A stretch of DNA of 64,000 bases from UBA5072 sp041737175 (GTDB lineage: Bacteria > Bacteroidota > Bacteroidia > Bacteroidales > UBA10428). Each line of letters begins with the position of its first letter. Position 1 is the first letter of the stretch. Made by a program: the position numbers and the translations under genes. Of this stretch, positions 27,169 through 35,386 are shown piece after piece. The DNA is taken from assembly GCA_041737175.1 (NCBI GenBank), contig JBGSSF010000003.1:201980-265979 (forward strand), written 5' to 3'. The notes under the pieces are model-generated. The model was given only the letters and a program-made list of their open reading frames with translations, had not been told where the DNA came from and did not search any database.

Positions 27169-28416
27169 ATGGCCATTATAAAAGCATTCAAGGGATATCG
27201 TCCGCGGAAGGAGCATGCTGTGAAAATCGCCAGCAGGCCTTATGATGTTTTATCATCAGAAGAGGCCTTTGAAGAGGCCAAGGGAAATCCCTATTCTTTT
27301 TACCATGTCATCAAATCAGAAATTGATCTGCCGGCTGACACAGATCATTATGCCCCTGCCGTATATGAGAAGGCGCGATTTAACCTGCAGCAATTCATTA
27401 ATAATAAGGTTTATATTCAGGATTCAATACCCTGCATGTATATTTATGCCCAAACCATGTGGGGACGCACGCAGTATGGTTTGGTGGCCTGTGCATCGGT
27501 AGCGGATTACCTTAATAATGTCATCCGTAAACATGAATTGACGAGGGTTGAAAAAGAAGTGGACCGTAAAACACATATCCGGGTTACCAATTTCAATTCC
27601 GAACCTGTATTTTTTGCCTACCCCGATCATGAAGAGATCAACCGGTTGGTCAATAATTATACCATGGGGAAACCGGAGTATGATTTTAAGACAGGTGACG
27701 GCATTCATCACCAGTTGTGGATCATCAGCGATCAGCATGCCATTCAAAGAATTGAATCCATTTTTAAAAACGAAGTGCCCTATACTTATATAGCCGACGG
27801 GCATCACCGCACAGCAGCTGCCGCGCACGTTGGCGAAGAAAGAAAGATCAGCAATCCTTCCCACAAAGGGGATGAGGAATACAATTACTTTCTGGCCGTT
27901 CATTTTCCGGCCAGCCAGTTGTCAATCTTTGACTACAACCGTGTTGTAACAGATCTGAATAACAACAGTCCCGAGGAATTTCTTATGCGTCTGGAAGAAA
28001 CATTCATGCTGATTCCCAAAGGTCCTCATGAATACAAGCCTTCCAAACCCCACGAGTTCTCCATGTACCTGGGCGGGAAATGGTATGCTCTTGAAGCCAA
28101 AACAGGCACGTTCAATGACAATGATCCCATTGGCTGTCTCGACGTTACCCTTTTGTCCGATCATGTTCTCGATCATATCCTGGGTATCAGGGACCTGAGA
28201 AATTCCAAGCGCATTGATTTTGTGGGTGGGATACGCGGTCTGGGAGAATTAAAACGAAGGGTGGACAGTGGTGAGATGGCAGCGGCCTTTGCCCTGTACC
28301 CGGTTACCATGGATCAACTCATACGCATTGCCGATACCGGCAATATCATGCCACCCAAAACCACCTGGTTTGAGCCGAAGTTAAGAAGCGGACTGGTGGT
28401 GCATTGCCTGGAGTGA
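27169..28416 (+). CDS. DUF1015 family protein
   Basis: A 415-residue cytoplasmic protein starting with IKAFKGYRPRKEHAVKIASRPYDVLSSEE, the classical opening of DUF1015. Other family marks are YTYIADGHHRTAAAAHVGEE (a conserved His-rich loop) and HVLDHILGIRDLRNSKRIDFVGGIRG. The family often neighbours serA/serC. It is predicted to work in serine metabolism, and some members were proposed to be ATP-dependent serine kinases; the function here is unproven. I chose ATG 27169 because the upstream frame falls inside the palindrome. Confidence 0.88.
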   Translation: MAIIKAFKGYRPRKEHAVKIASRPYDVLSSEEAFEEAKGNPYSFYHVIKSEIDLPADTDHYAPAVYEKARFNLQQFINNKVYIQDSIPCMYIYAQTMWGRTQYGLVACASVADYLNNVIRKHELTRVEKEVDRKTHIRVTNFNSEPVFFAYPDHEEINRLVNNYTMGKPEYDFKTGDGIHHQLWIISDQHAIQRIESIFKNEVPYTYIADGHHRTAAAAHVGEERKISNPSHKGDEEYNYFLAVHFPASQLSIFDYNRVVTDLNNNSPEEFLMRLEETFMLIPKGPHEYKPSKPHEFSMYLGGKWYALEAKTGTFNDNDPIGCLDVTLLSDHVLDHILGIRDLRNSKRIDFVGGIRGLGELKRRVDSGEMAAAFALYPVTMDQLIRIADTGNIMPPKTTWFEPKLRSGLVVHCLE

Positions 28417-28602
28417 GACCCCGCCGTACCAGCGGGACCTCACATCGCCTGCAATTTCACCCACACTACTATTTGAACACTATTTGATATTTCCCTGATA
28501 TCAGAACAACTTGCCTAAAACCAGCTTCTGTTTGCCATTGCAAATTAAGTGTTTCATGATTTCTTACCCAAAATAAAGGGTATCAAAACGCTTAGAATCC
28601 AT

Positions 28603-28638
28603 GCAATCGTGTTCGCAAACGATTCCGCAAACGTTTGC
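28603..28638. promoter_or_regulatory. Three tandem 12-bp LacI-type operator-like sites
   Basis: Three contiguous 12-bp blocks read GCAATCGTGTTC, GCAAACGATTCC and GCAAACGTTTGC. The last is a perfect palindrome (16 bp with flanking C/G, 28625-28640) matching the LacI/GalR consensus. The block lies 58-94 bases upstream of the lacI start, so autoregulation is likely. Confidence 0.65.
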
Positions 28639-28696
28639 GGTTCTGTTTTTTTTCATTATTATTACATATTCGATTATCCGGGTTGATTTCTTTGGT

Positions 28697-29716
28697 ATGA
28701 AAATTCATAAAATAACCATTAAAGATGTGGCGCGGGAACTGGGCGTATCAGTCTCCACGGTATCACGTGCTTTAAAGGATCATCCGGATATCAGCCCGCA
28801 GACCAAGCAACTGGTCAGGGACCTGGTGGAAAAAATGAAATACAAGCCGAACGCCATCGCGCTTAGCCTCCGCAGTCAACGCACCAACATTATCGGTGTG
28901 ATTGTGCCTGAAATCGTTCACCATTTTTTCTCCATGGTCATTTCCGGCATTGATGAAGCTGCTATGGCAGCCGGATACAATGTCATGTTTTTCCAATCGA
29001 ATGAGAGTTACGAGCGTGAGGTTATGAACATTCAGTCCATCATCAACAGCCGGGCAGATGGCGTACTGATCTCCATAGCCAAGGGTACGAAAAAATTCAA
29101 CCACATCAAACAACTGCTTGAGGATAATATACCTGTCGTGTTTTTTGACCGCGAGTGTGATGAAATTGAAACCGATAAAGTCATCGTGGATGATTTTGAA
29201 GGTGCCTTCAACGCAGTAGACTACCTGATTAAAACCGGTTGCCGCAGGATCGCCCATTATGCCGGTCCGCAGCACCTGCAAATCGGTTATCTCCGGAAGA
29301 GAGGATATATATCTGCTTTGGAAAAAAACGGACTCCGGGTGGATGACAGCCTGATCATTCCCTGCGATTCCTATGAAGCTGCCCTGGAAGTAACGCGGAA
29401 TCTTATGGCCCGCGTCAATCCCCCCGATGCCATTTTTACCACGAATGACAATACCGCAGTCGGAACGCTGAATGCCGTCAAGGCCATGGGATTTAAGGTT
29501 CCCGAAGACATCTCCATCATTGGGTTTACTGACGGACTGGTCTCGACAGTCACGGATCCCCTTCTGTCCACGGTCAGTCAGCATGGTTTTGAGATCGGCA
29601 AAAAAGCCACGGAAATATTGATAAAACGTATCAACGATGAATGTGTATCGTCAAAACCGATCACAGAAATAGTGAAAACAGAATTGGTTATCAGGAATTC
29701 AACGAGGAGGATTTAG
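28697..29716 (+). CDS. LacI-family transcriptional regulator
   Basis: A 339-residue regulator starting at ATG 28697. The helix-turn-helix is ITIKDVARELGVSVSTVSRALKDH, followed by the hinge YKPNAIALSLRSQRTNIIGV and a periplasmic-binding-protein-like effector domain. The frame is open back to 28601, but that stretch would contain the operator array, so the downstream start is right. Since it precedes a maltose phosphorylase operon whose upstream region carries the same operator, I infer that it responds to maltose or a related sugar. Confidence 0.92.
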   Translation: MKIHKITIKDVARELGVSVSTVSRALKDHPDISPQTKQLVRDLVEKMKYKPNAIALSLRSQRTNIIGVIVPEIVHHFFSMVISGIDEAAMAAGYNVMFFQSNESYEREVMNIQSIINSRADGVLISIAKGTKKFNHIKQLLEDNIPVVFFDRECDEIETDKVIVDDFEGAFNAVDYLIKTGCRRIAHYAGPQHLQIGYLRKRGYISALEKNGLRVDDSLIIPCDSYEAALEVTRNLMARVNPPDAIFTTNDNTAVGTLNAVKAMGFKVPEDISIIGFTDGLVSTVTDPLLSTVSQHGFEIGKKATEILIKRINDECVSSKPITEIVKTELVIRNSTRRI

Positions 29717-29762
29717 GGAAGCGGCAGGAGCAGCAGCACCGAGGAAGCGAAAGCGACGAAGG

Positions 29763-29779
29763 CCCCGCCGAAGGCGGGG
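29763..29779 (+). terminator. GC-rich hairpin after lacI
   Basis: CCCCGCC-GAA-GGCGGGG forms a 7-bp stem with a 3-base loop, 47 bases after the lacI stop. It lies in an unusual stretch (29720-29815) of purine-rich and CAG-like simple sequence. There is no U-tract, so this is only a candidate terminator. Confidence 0.4.
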
Positions 29780-29876
29780 GTGGCAGTAGCAGCAGTAGCA
29801 GCGGCAGTTTGTGTGGGTGTGGTTAAGAGAACATACTATCTGTTTAATAATATGTTTATTGAAATCTAGTTATACG

Positions 29877-29925
29877 ATGAATGAAGGATTCAAAAATCTG
29901 AAAGTTTACCAGTTAGCATATAAGG
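29877..29925 (+). pseudogene. Truncated four-helix-bundle (23S rRNA IVP-like) gene, N-terminus only
   Basis: From ATG 29877 the frame reads MNEGFKNLKVYQLAYK, which matches the start of small four-helix-bundle proteins of the 23S rRNA intervening-sequence type. The next residues of that family (about LAMEIF) are missing. Instead the frame enters the left inverted repeat of the RAYT unit at 29926 and stops shortly after. No downstream remainder was seen after 30607. I infer a gene cut by insertion or deletion of the repeat unit. Confidence 0.5.
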
Positions 29926-29960
29926 AACCCTTCAAGCGGTCCTTAGACCCTTGAAGGGTG
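29926..29960 (+). repeat. Left 35-bp inverted repeat of the RAYT unit
   Basis: It begins AACCCTTCAAGCGGTCC and ends GACCCTTGAAGGGTG. It is the reverse complement of 30573-30607 with one mismatch (C versus T at the twelfth base). The two halves of the repeat themselves share ACCCTTCAAG / CTTGAAGGGT arms, so it can fold as a hairpin. Confidence 0.9.
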
Positions 29961-29999
29961 TTATTTTATTTGTTTTTGAAATAATGTTTATATCGAAAT

Positions 30000-30590
30000 A
30001 TGTCCAACAAGATTTTACTTGAGCCTGGAAAATACTATCATCTGTACAATCACGCTATTGGAAATGAAGTATTATTTAGAAGTCCTGCCGATTATCATGG
30101 CTTTATTACCAAATATGAAAAATACATTACTCCTATGGCTTCGACCATTGCTTATTGTTTGATGCCAAATCATTTTCATTTTTGTCTAAGAATCTTTGAA
30201 TTAGAAGAGATGAAGAACTTTTGTTCAAAGTACCTGACAAATGACTTAATTAGTACAGGTATTTATCGGAGTTTTTCTCATTTCTTCAATAGCTATGCAC
30301 AAGCCTACAATAGGAAGTATAAAAGAATGGGTGGATTGTTTATTAGTAACTTCAAAAGGAAGGTAATTTCCACCGATGATGACTTGAGAAGATTAGTGTA
30401 TTACATTCATAATAATCCGGTTGAATCCGGTTTTACTGAGAATATAGATAAATGGTCTTATTCATCGTATACATTTATCATTTCCCAATACCATTCAAGC
30501 TTAATTTCATTGGACAGCAATGTAATTATTAGGGTATTTGATGATATTGATAATTTTATTTTTTTTCATACCCACCCTTCAAGGGTCTAA
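30000..30590 (+). CDS. REP-associated tyrosine transposase (Y1/HUH, IS200-like)
   Basis: A 196-residue single-domain nuclease. Visible marks are YYHLYNHAIGNEVLF at the start, the metal-binding HUH motif in CLMPNHFHFCLRI, and YYIHNNPVESGF, which belongs to the catalytic-tyrosine helix region of RAYTs. Such enzymes cut single-stranded hairpins of their cognate REP sequences through a phosphotyrosine link. The last codons and the stop lie inside the right 35-bp repeat. No partner TnpB is present. The AT-rich codon use differs from neighbours and suggests acquisition. Confidence 0.88.
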   Translation: MSNKILLEPGKYYHLYNHAIGNEVLFRSPADYHGFITKYEKYITPMASTIAYCLMPNHFHFCLRIFELEEMKNFCSKYLTNDLISTGIYRSFSHFFNSYAQAYNRKYKRMGGLFISNFKRKVISTDDDLRRLVYYIHNNPVESGFTENIDKWSYSSYTFIISQYHSSLISLDSNVIIRVFDDIDNFIFFHTHPSRV

Positions 30591-30607
30591 GGACCACTTG
30601 AAGGGTT
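30573..30607 (-). repeat. Right 35-bp inverted repeat of the RAYT unit
   Basis: It starts CACCCTTCAAGGGTC and ends CACTTGAAGGGTT, and it contains the TAA stop of the RAYT gene at 30588-30590. It is the partner of 29926-29960. Confidence 0.9.
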
Positions 30608-30620
30608 ATCATCTGCCTAC

Positions 30621-30653
30621 ACCCTTGATGGGTAATCCCACCCTTCAAGGGTG
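30621..30653. repeat. Two extra REP-like palindromes next to the RAYT unit
   Basis: ACCCTTGATGGGT (30621-30633) and CACCCTTCAAGGGTG (30639-30653, a 15-base palindrome) share the core of the 35-bp repeats. They end three bases before the operator at 30657. Confidence 0.8.
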
Positions 30654-30656
30654 AGC

Positions 30657-30668
30657 GCAAACGATTGC
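30657..30668. promoter_or_regulatory. LacI-type operator upstream of the maltose operon
   Basis: GCAAACGATTGC differs by one base from each of two lacI-upstream sites (GCAAACGTTTGC and GCAAACGATTCC). It lies 231 bases before the importer start and about 80 bases upstream of the -7 box at 30748. That position suits activation better than simple repression. Confidence 0.6.
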
Positions 30669-30724
30669 AATCTGATACTCCCATACTATTTCACTTTCTT
30701 CATAAAATTTTCTTAATCAAATAG

Positions 30725-30755
30725 TTGGAGATATAATATCTTTCATTTACATTTG
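30725..30755 (+). promoter_or_regulatory. Promoter of the maltose operon
   Basis: TTG at 30725-30727, 20 bases, then TACATTTG at 30748-30755, an excellent fit to the Bacteroidetes -33/-7 consensus. Transcription would begin near 30761, giving a leader of about 125 bases that contains the hairpin at 30789-30826. Confidence 0.6.
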
Positions 30756-30788
30756 AAATAGATAATCCCGATATCAGTGAATTATACT

Positions 30789-30826
30789 AAAATCTCTGGT
30801 TCTGTTGAGCAACAGTCAGGGATTTT
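30789..30826 (+). terminator. Leader hairpin, possible attenuator
   Basis: AAAATCTCTG pairs with CAGGGATTTT over 10 bp (one G-U pair), and an inner CTGTTG-AG-CAACAG hairpin fills the loop. The 3' arm ends in a run of five T. It lies between the promoter and the importer gene, so it may attenuate transcription or protect the mRNA. Confidence 0.45.
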
Positions 30827-30887
30827 TATATTTATATACCTTACTATGAATATATGCCTCCGGTCTTTACCGATTAATTAAAACAAC

Positions 30888-32393
30888 ATGAATAAACCTA
30901 AACTAAGCTTTTGGCAGATCTGGAACATGAGCTTTGGATTTTTGGGAATCCAGTTCGGTTTCGGACTTCAAAATGCCAATGTAAGTCGGATTTTCCAAAC
31001 GCTGGGTGCCGACATCGATCAAATACCCATCTTATGGATTGCTGCGCCTGTCACGGGCCTTATCATGCAACCCATTATAGGTCACATGAGTGATAAAACC
31101 TGGGGAAGGCTGGGAAGACGAAGGCCCTTCTTCCTGGTTGGTGCCATCCTGGCTTCACTGGCCCTGATCATGATGCCCAATTCACCAGTATTATGGGTGG
31201 CTGCCGGTACATTGTGGATCATGGATGCTTCCATCAACATAACCATGGAACCCTTCAGGGCATTTGTCGGGGACATGCTGCCGGATGAACAGCGAACTCT
31301 TGGTTTTACCATGCAGAGCTTCTTCATTGGCATCGGCGCATTTGTCGCCTCATGGCTTCCTTATGCGCTGGCGAACTGGTTCAACATTCCCAATACTGCA
31401 CCTGAAGGACAGATCCCGCCGACAGTAATATATTCCTTTTACCTGGGAGGAGCTGTTTTTCTACTGGCCGTCTTATGGACGGTATTTTCAACCCGGGAAT
31501 ATTCACCCGAAGAGATGAAGCAATTCGAAACAAAAGCCGATCAGATCGTGCGTGAAACAGATACGTATGAGCCCACTCAGGTTTATTCGAGAAGAGGCGT
31601 GATCTGGCTGTTGGTCGGATTGGTTTTTGCGCTTCCGGTGATCCGGTTTAAACTGGAAAAGGAATTGTTCATCCTTTCTGGAGGTTTTGCCTTGTTCGGT
31701 ATTTTACAGCTGGTCTCAGCTCTTGTGGTACATAATAATACCAGAAAATCAGGTCTTGTAAGTGTTATCACCGATCTCTACAGGATGCCCAAGACCATGT
31801 CCCAACTCGCCATCGTTCAGTTCTTCTCATGGTTTGCCCTGTTTTCGATGTGGATTTATACCACTCCGGCAATAACCAGGCATCTTTACGGAACAACAGA
31901 TACCCTTTCTGAAGTCTACAATGAAGGGGCAAACTGGGTAGGCGGTATGTTCGGATGGTACAACCTGTTTGCAGCCTTTTTCGGTCTGGCGGTTCTTCCC
32001 TGGCTGGCAAGACGGACAAGCCGTAAAATCACCCATATCATATCTTTGGTTGTTGGCGGAATAGGCCTGATCTCCCTGTACTTTCTCACCGATCCCCACC
32101 AGATGATATTCTCCATGGTGTGCGTGGGACTAGCCTGGTCCAGCATTCTGTCCATGCCTTATGCCATACTCACCGGTTCATTGCCGCAATCGAAGATGGG
32201 CGTCTACATGGGAATCTTTAATTTCTTTATTGTTATACCTCAGATTCTTGCCGCCACCCTCCTGGGATTTATGGTGAAATCGCTGTTTAAAGGTGAAAGT
32301 ATCTATGCATTGATCACCGGCGGTGTAGCCATGATGGTAGCCGCTGTCTGCGTTTTGTTCGTGGAAGATCCAAAAGATAAAAAACAGAATTAA
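30888..32393 (+). CDS. MFS maltose/oligosaccharide importer (SLC45/sucrose-symporter-like)
   Basis: A 501-residue inner-membrane transporter with 12 helices. The N-terminus WQIWNMSFGFLGIQFGFGLQNANVSRIFQTLGA and the loop GHMSDKTWGRLGRRRPF (RxGRRRP) are hallmarks of the glycoside-pentoside / SLC45 branch that takes up sucrose or maltose with protons. It is the first gene of the sugar operon. Its stop codon overlaps the ATG of the next gene (TAATG), so the two are translationally coupled. Maltose is inferred from the GH65 and GH13 partners. Confidence 0.92.
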   Translation: MNKPKLSFWQIWNMSFGFLGIQFGFGLQNANVSRIFQTLGADIDQIPILWIAAPVTGLIMQPIIGHMSDKTWGRLGRRRPFFLVGAILASLALIMMPNSPVLWVAAGTLWIMDASINITMEPFRAFVGDMLPDEQRTLGFTMQSFFIGIGAFVASWLPYALANWFNIPNTAPEGQIPPTVIYSFYLGGAVFLLAVLWTVFSTREYSPEEMKQFETKADQIVRETDTYEPTQVYSRRGVIWLLVGLVFALPVIRFKLEKELFILSGGFALFGILQLVSALVVHNNTRKSGLVSVITDLYRMPKTMSQLAIVQFFSWFALFSMWIYTTPAITRHLYGTTDTLSEVYNEGANWVGGMFGWYNLFAAFFGLAVLPWLARRTSRKITHIISLVVGGIGLISLYFLTDPHQMIFSMVCVGLAWSSILSMPYAILTGSLPQSKMGVYMGIFNFFIVIPQILAATLLGFMVKSLFKGESIYALITGGVAMMVAAVCVLFVEDPKDKKQN

Positions 32394-33037
32394 TGATAAT
32401 CAAGGCCTGCTTGTTTGACCTCGATGGCGTTGTGGTGGATACTGCCCGTTTTCATTATCTTGCCTGGAAAAGTCTGGCTGACCGCCTGGGATTCGATTTT
32501 ACTGAAAAGGACAATGAAAGGCTGAAAGGGGTCAGCCGCATGGATTCTTTGAATATTCTTCTCAGTATTGGGAAAATACATTTTTCGGAGCAGGAAAAAA
32601 TAAGCTGTGCCGAGGAAAAGAACCAGCTTTACCTTCAGTATATAAAGCGTATGACTAAAGAGGATATCCTGCCGGGTGTAATGGAATTCATCCTTGAATT
32701 GAAAAGCAATGGCATACCTGTGGGCATCGGATCAGCCAGCAAAAACACCCCCACAATCCTGGAAAGGATCGGGATGACTTCATTTTTCGATGTAATTGTT
32801 GACGGCAGCATGATAACTCATGCAAAGCCTCACCCGGAAGTATTTGCCCTGGGCGCCGAATTGCTGCATGTCAAACCTCAAAATTGCGTCGTTTTTGAAG
32901 ATGCCATCGCCGGCGTTCAAGCCGCTCACAATGCAGGCATGAAATGTATCGGTGTGGGATCACCTGCCACACTTGGGGAAGCCGATCTGGTCATTGCGGG
33001 ATTTCAAAATATGAAATTGAAAGATATTGTTCTTTAA
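32393..33037 (+). CDS. pgmB: Beta-phosphoglucomutase (HAD family)
   Basis: Converts beta-glucose 1-phosphate, the product of maltose phosphorylase, to glucose 6-phosphate. The 214 residues carry the HAD motifs: FDLDGVVVDTARFHYLAWK (nucleophile Asp and acid/base Asp), GSASKNT, the Lys in HAKPHPEVF and FEDAIAGVQAA. The cap-domain stretch RLKGVSRMDSLNILL is typical of beta-PGM. Confidence 0.94.
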   Translation: MIIKACLFDLDGVVVDTARFHYLAWKSLADRLGFDFTEKDNERLKGVSRMDSLNILLSIGKIHFSEQEKISCAEEKNQLYLQYIKRMTKEDILPGVMEFILELKSNGIPVGIGSASKNTPTILERIGMTSFFDVIVDGSMITHAKPHPEVFALGAELLHVKPQNCVVFEDAIAGVQAAHNAGMKCIGVGSPATLGEADLVIAGFQNMKLKDIVL

Positions 33038-33087
33038 ATGAGGTTCTGTTTTGGTTGCCATGGACATAATTGCTGATGCAAATAAAA

Positions 33088-35382
33088 ATGAAAAGCTACT
33101 ATAAAACCGACGAATGGAGCGTGATTGAGGAAGGTTTCAATCCGAAAATGCAGGAAGCGTCAGAAAGCATTTTCAGCCTGGGAAATGGTCACATGGGCCA
33201 GCGAGCTAATTTTGAGGAAAAATATTCCGGGGAGTCTTTGCAGGGTACCTACATTGCCGGGATTTACTACCCCGATAAAACGCGCGTGGGCTGGTGGAAA
33301 AACGGCTACCCCGAATACTTTGCCAAGGTGCTGAATGCCCCTAACTGGATTGGAATTTCTGTTGTTATCGGTGAGGAAGAGCTCGATCTCCATACCTGTA
33401 AGGTCTCTGACTTCAGGCGCGAATTAAATATGAAACGTGGATTTCTCCAGCGTTCCTTTGCCGCTGAATTTAAATCGGGTAAACAGATACAGGTTAGCGC
33501 ACGCCGGTTTCTCAGCATGGCCGAAGAGGAAATCGGGGCCATCAGGTATGCGGTAAAACCTTTGAACTTTAAAGGTACCCTTATGCTTACATCGTATATC
33601 GACGGAAATATCGTAAACCGGGATGCCAATTATGACGAAAAGTTCTGGGACATCACCGGTGAAGGTTTTAAAAAAGGAGTGGCATTCCTCCAGTCCCGGA
33701 CAAGAAAAACCGGTTTTGAAGTATGTTTTGCCATGGTGAGTGAAACGGAACTCAATGGAAAAATTTTCAAAACCAAGGATCAACCGGTTCAACATAAGGG
33801 TTATGTCGGCTATCGGAAGGAGATCGATGTGTCAGCCCATGATGAAGTGGTCCTTTATAAATATGTTGCAGTTTTAAGCTCTCTCGATCATCAAGCGGCA
33901 AGCCTGGCAGAAAAAAGCATTCAGAAGGTGATCAGGGCTGCTGAAAGAAAATATAGCGGTTTGTTTGCTGACCATATCGCTTTGTGGGTAGAGAACTGGT
34001 CGAACAGCGATATTATCATTAAAGGTGACCCCGCTGCACAGCAGGGCATTCGTTTTAATATTTTTCAGCTAAACCAGACCTATACAGGACGCGATGAAAG
34101 ATTAAACATTGGTCCGAAAGGTTTTACGGGCGAAAAATACGGAGGCAGCACATACTGGGATACCGAAGCCTTCCTCATTCCTTTCTACCTCAGTACGGAA
34201 CCTCCGCAAGTTGCCCGTAATCTATTGAAATACAGATATAAACATCTTGATAAGGCGATTGAAAATGCCACCAAACTTGGCTATAAAAACGGAGCTGCCC
34301 TCTACCCCATGGTCACGATGAACGGGGAAGAATGTCACAACGAATGGGAAATTACATTTGAAGAGATACACCGAAACGGAGCCATTGCCTTCGCCATATA
34401 CAATTACATCAGGTATACCGGTGAAAAGGAATATCTTGCTGAATATGGCCTGGAGGTCTTAATTGCGCTCGCCCGATTCTGGCGTGAGCGGGTTAACTGG
34501 TCCGATGTGAAAGGAAAATATGTAATTCTTGGCGTCACAGGACCCAACGAATACGAAAATAATGTAAACAACAACTGGTATACCAATAAAATGGCATTGT
34601 GGACGCTCCGGTATACCCTGGAAGCCATGGACTATGTCATGCATGAACATCCGGCGCAATTTCAGAAAATCATCAGGAAAACCGGTTTCAGCTATGAGAG
34701 TGAAACTGCATCCTGGAAGGATGTGATTAAAAATATGTATTTCCCGGTTATGGAAGAACGGGGCCTGTTTTTGCAGCAGGATGGTTATATGGACAAAGAA
34801 CAGCGGATGGCTTCAGAACTGCCTCCTGCTGAAAGACCCATCAACCAGCACTGGTCATGGGACCGCATCCTGAGATCGGTATTTATCAAGCAGGCTGATG
34901 TTCTGCAGGGGATCTTCTGCTTTGAAGATGAATATGCGCTGGATACCATCCGGCAAAACTTTGATTTTTACGAACAAAGAACGGTTCATGAATCATCCCT
35001 GTCGGCCTGCATCCACTCCATACTGGCAAGCCGCATCGGAGAAGCAGAAAAGGCTTATGAATTGTACCTGAGAACATCGCGCCTCGACCTGGATGATTAT
35101 AACAAAGAGGTGGATGAAGGGCTTCATATAACCAGCATGGGAGGCACCTGGATGTCCGTTGTGCTTGGGTTTGGCGGATTGCTTATCAGGGAAGGCATGT
35201 TGAGTTTCACGCCCAGTCTTCCCAAAAAATGGAAATACCTGTCCTTTGTTATCAATTTCCGCGGGCGAATTCTCCAGGTTGGCATTTCCAACCAGCAGAC
35301 CGAAGTAAAGATCATCCGGGGAGATCAATTGAAAGTCGAGATCAATGGCAAAATGGTAAACTGTCAATCTGCAAAATTGTAA
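33088..35382 (+). CDS. Maltose phosphorylase-type GH65 enzyme
   Basis: A 764-residue cytoplasmic inverting phosphorylase. I start at ATG 33088 (MKSYYKTDEWSVIEEGF); ATG 33076 and TTG 33070 are alternatives. The N-terminal beta-sandwich precedes the (alpha/alpha)6 barrel. The stretch EECHNEWEITFEEIHRNGAI holds the general-acid Glu and is diagnostic for GH65 maltose phosphorylases. QHWSWDRILRSVFIKQADV follows, and the C-terminal jelly-roll is complete. It splits maltose with phosphate into glucose and beta-glucose 1-phosphate, which feeds pgmB. Trehalose or kojibiose phosphorylase are alternatives within the family. Confidence 0.92.
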   Translation: MKSYYKTDEWSVIEEGFNPKMQEASESIFSLGNGHMGQRANFEEKYSGESLQGTYIAGIYYPDKTRVGWWKNGYPEYFAKVLNAPNWIGISVVIGEEELDLHTCKVSDFRRELNMKRGFLQRSFAAEFKSGKQIQVSARRFLSMAEEEIGAIRYAVKPLNFKGTLMLTSYIDGNIVNRDANYDEKFWDITGEGFKKGVAFLQSRTRKTGFEVCFAMVSETELNGKIFKTKDQPVQHKGYVGYRKEIDVSAHDEVVLYKYVAVLSSLDHQAASLAEKSIQKVIRAAERKYSGLFADHIALWVENWSNSDIIIKGDPAAQQGIRFNIFQLNQTYTGRDERLNIGPKGFTGEKYGGSTYWDTEAFLIPFYLSTEPPQVARNLLKYRYKHLDKAIENATKLGYKNGAALYPMVTMNGEECHNEWEITFEEIHRNGAIAFAIYNYIRYTGEKEYLAEYGLEVLIALARFWRERVNWSDVKGKYVILGVTGPNEYENNVNNNWYTNKMALWTLRYTLEAMDYVMHEHPAQFQKIIRKTGFSYESETASWKDVIKNMYFPVMEERGLFLQQDGYMDKEQRMASELPPAERPINQHWSWDRILRSVFIKQADVLQGIFCFEDEYALDTIRQNFDFYEQRTVHESSLSACIHSILASRIGEAEKAYELYLRTSRLDLDDYNKEVDEGLHITSMGGTWMSVVLGFGGLLIREGMLSFTPSLPKKWKYLSFVINFRGRILQVGISNQQTEVKIIRGDQLKVEINGKMVNCQSAKL

Positions 35383-35386
35383 AGGC

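Larger units (their letters stand above)
29926..30607 (+). mobile_element. RAYT unit bounded by 35-bp inverted repeats
   Basis: A 682-bp block made of a left repeat, one RAYT-type transposase gene and a right repeat that overlaps the gene's stop codon. No target-site duplication is visible, as expected for HUH/Y1 enzymes. The left border falls inside a truncated gene. The block is AT-richer (about 35% GC in two lines I counted) than its neighbours. It separates lacI from its presumed target operon. Confidence 0.7.

Noticed and set aside
28601..28696. Longer N-terminus of LacI starting at 28601
   Set aside because: The extension would be coded by the operator array and reads as a hydrophobic segment not found in LacI proteins.
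29641..29826. Open frame of 61 codons rich in Glu, Gly and Ser after lacI
   Set aside because: It overlaps the lacI 3' end in another frame and consists of simple-sequence codons, with no start context or family similarity.
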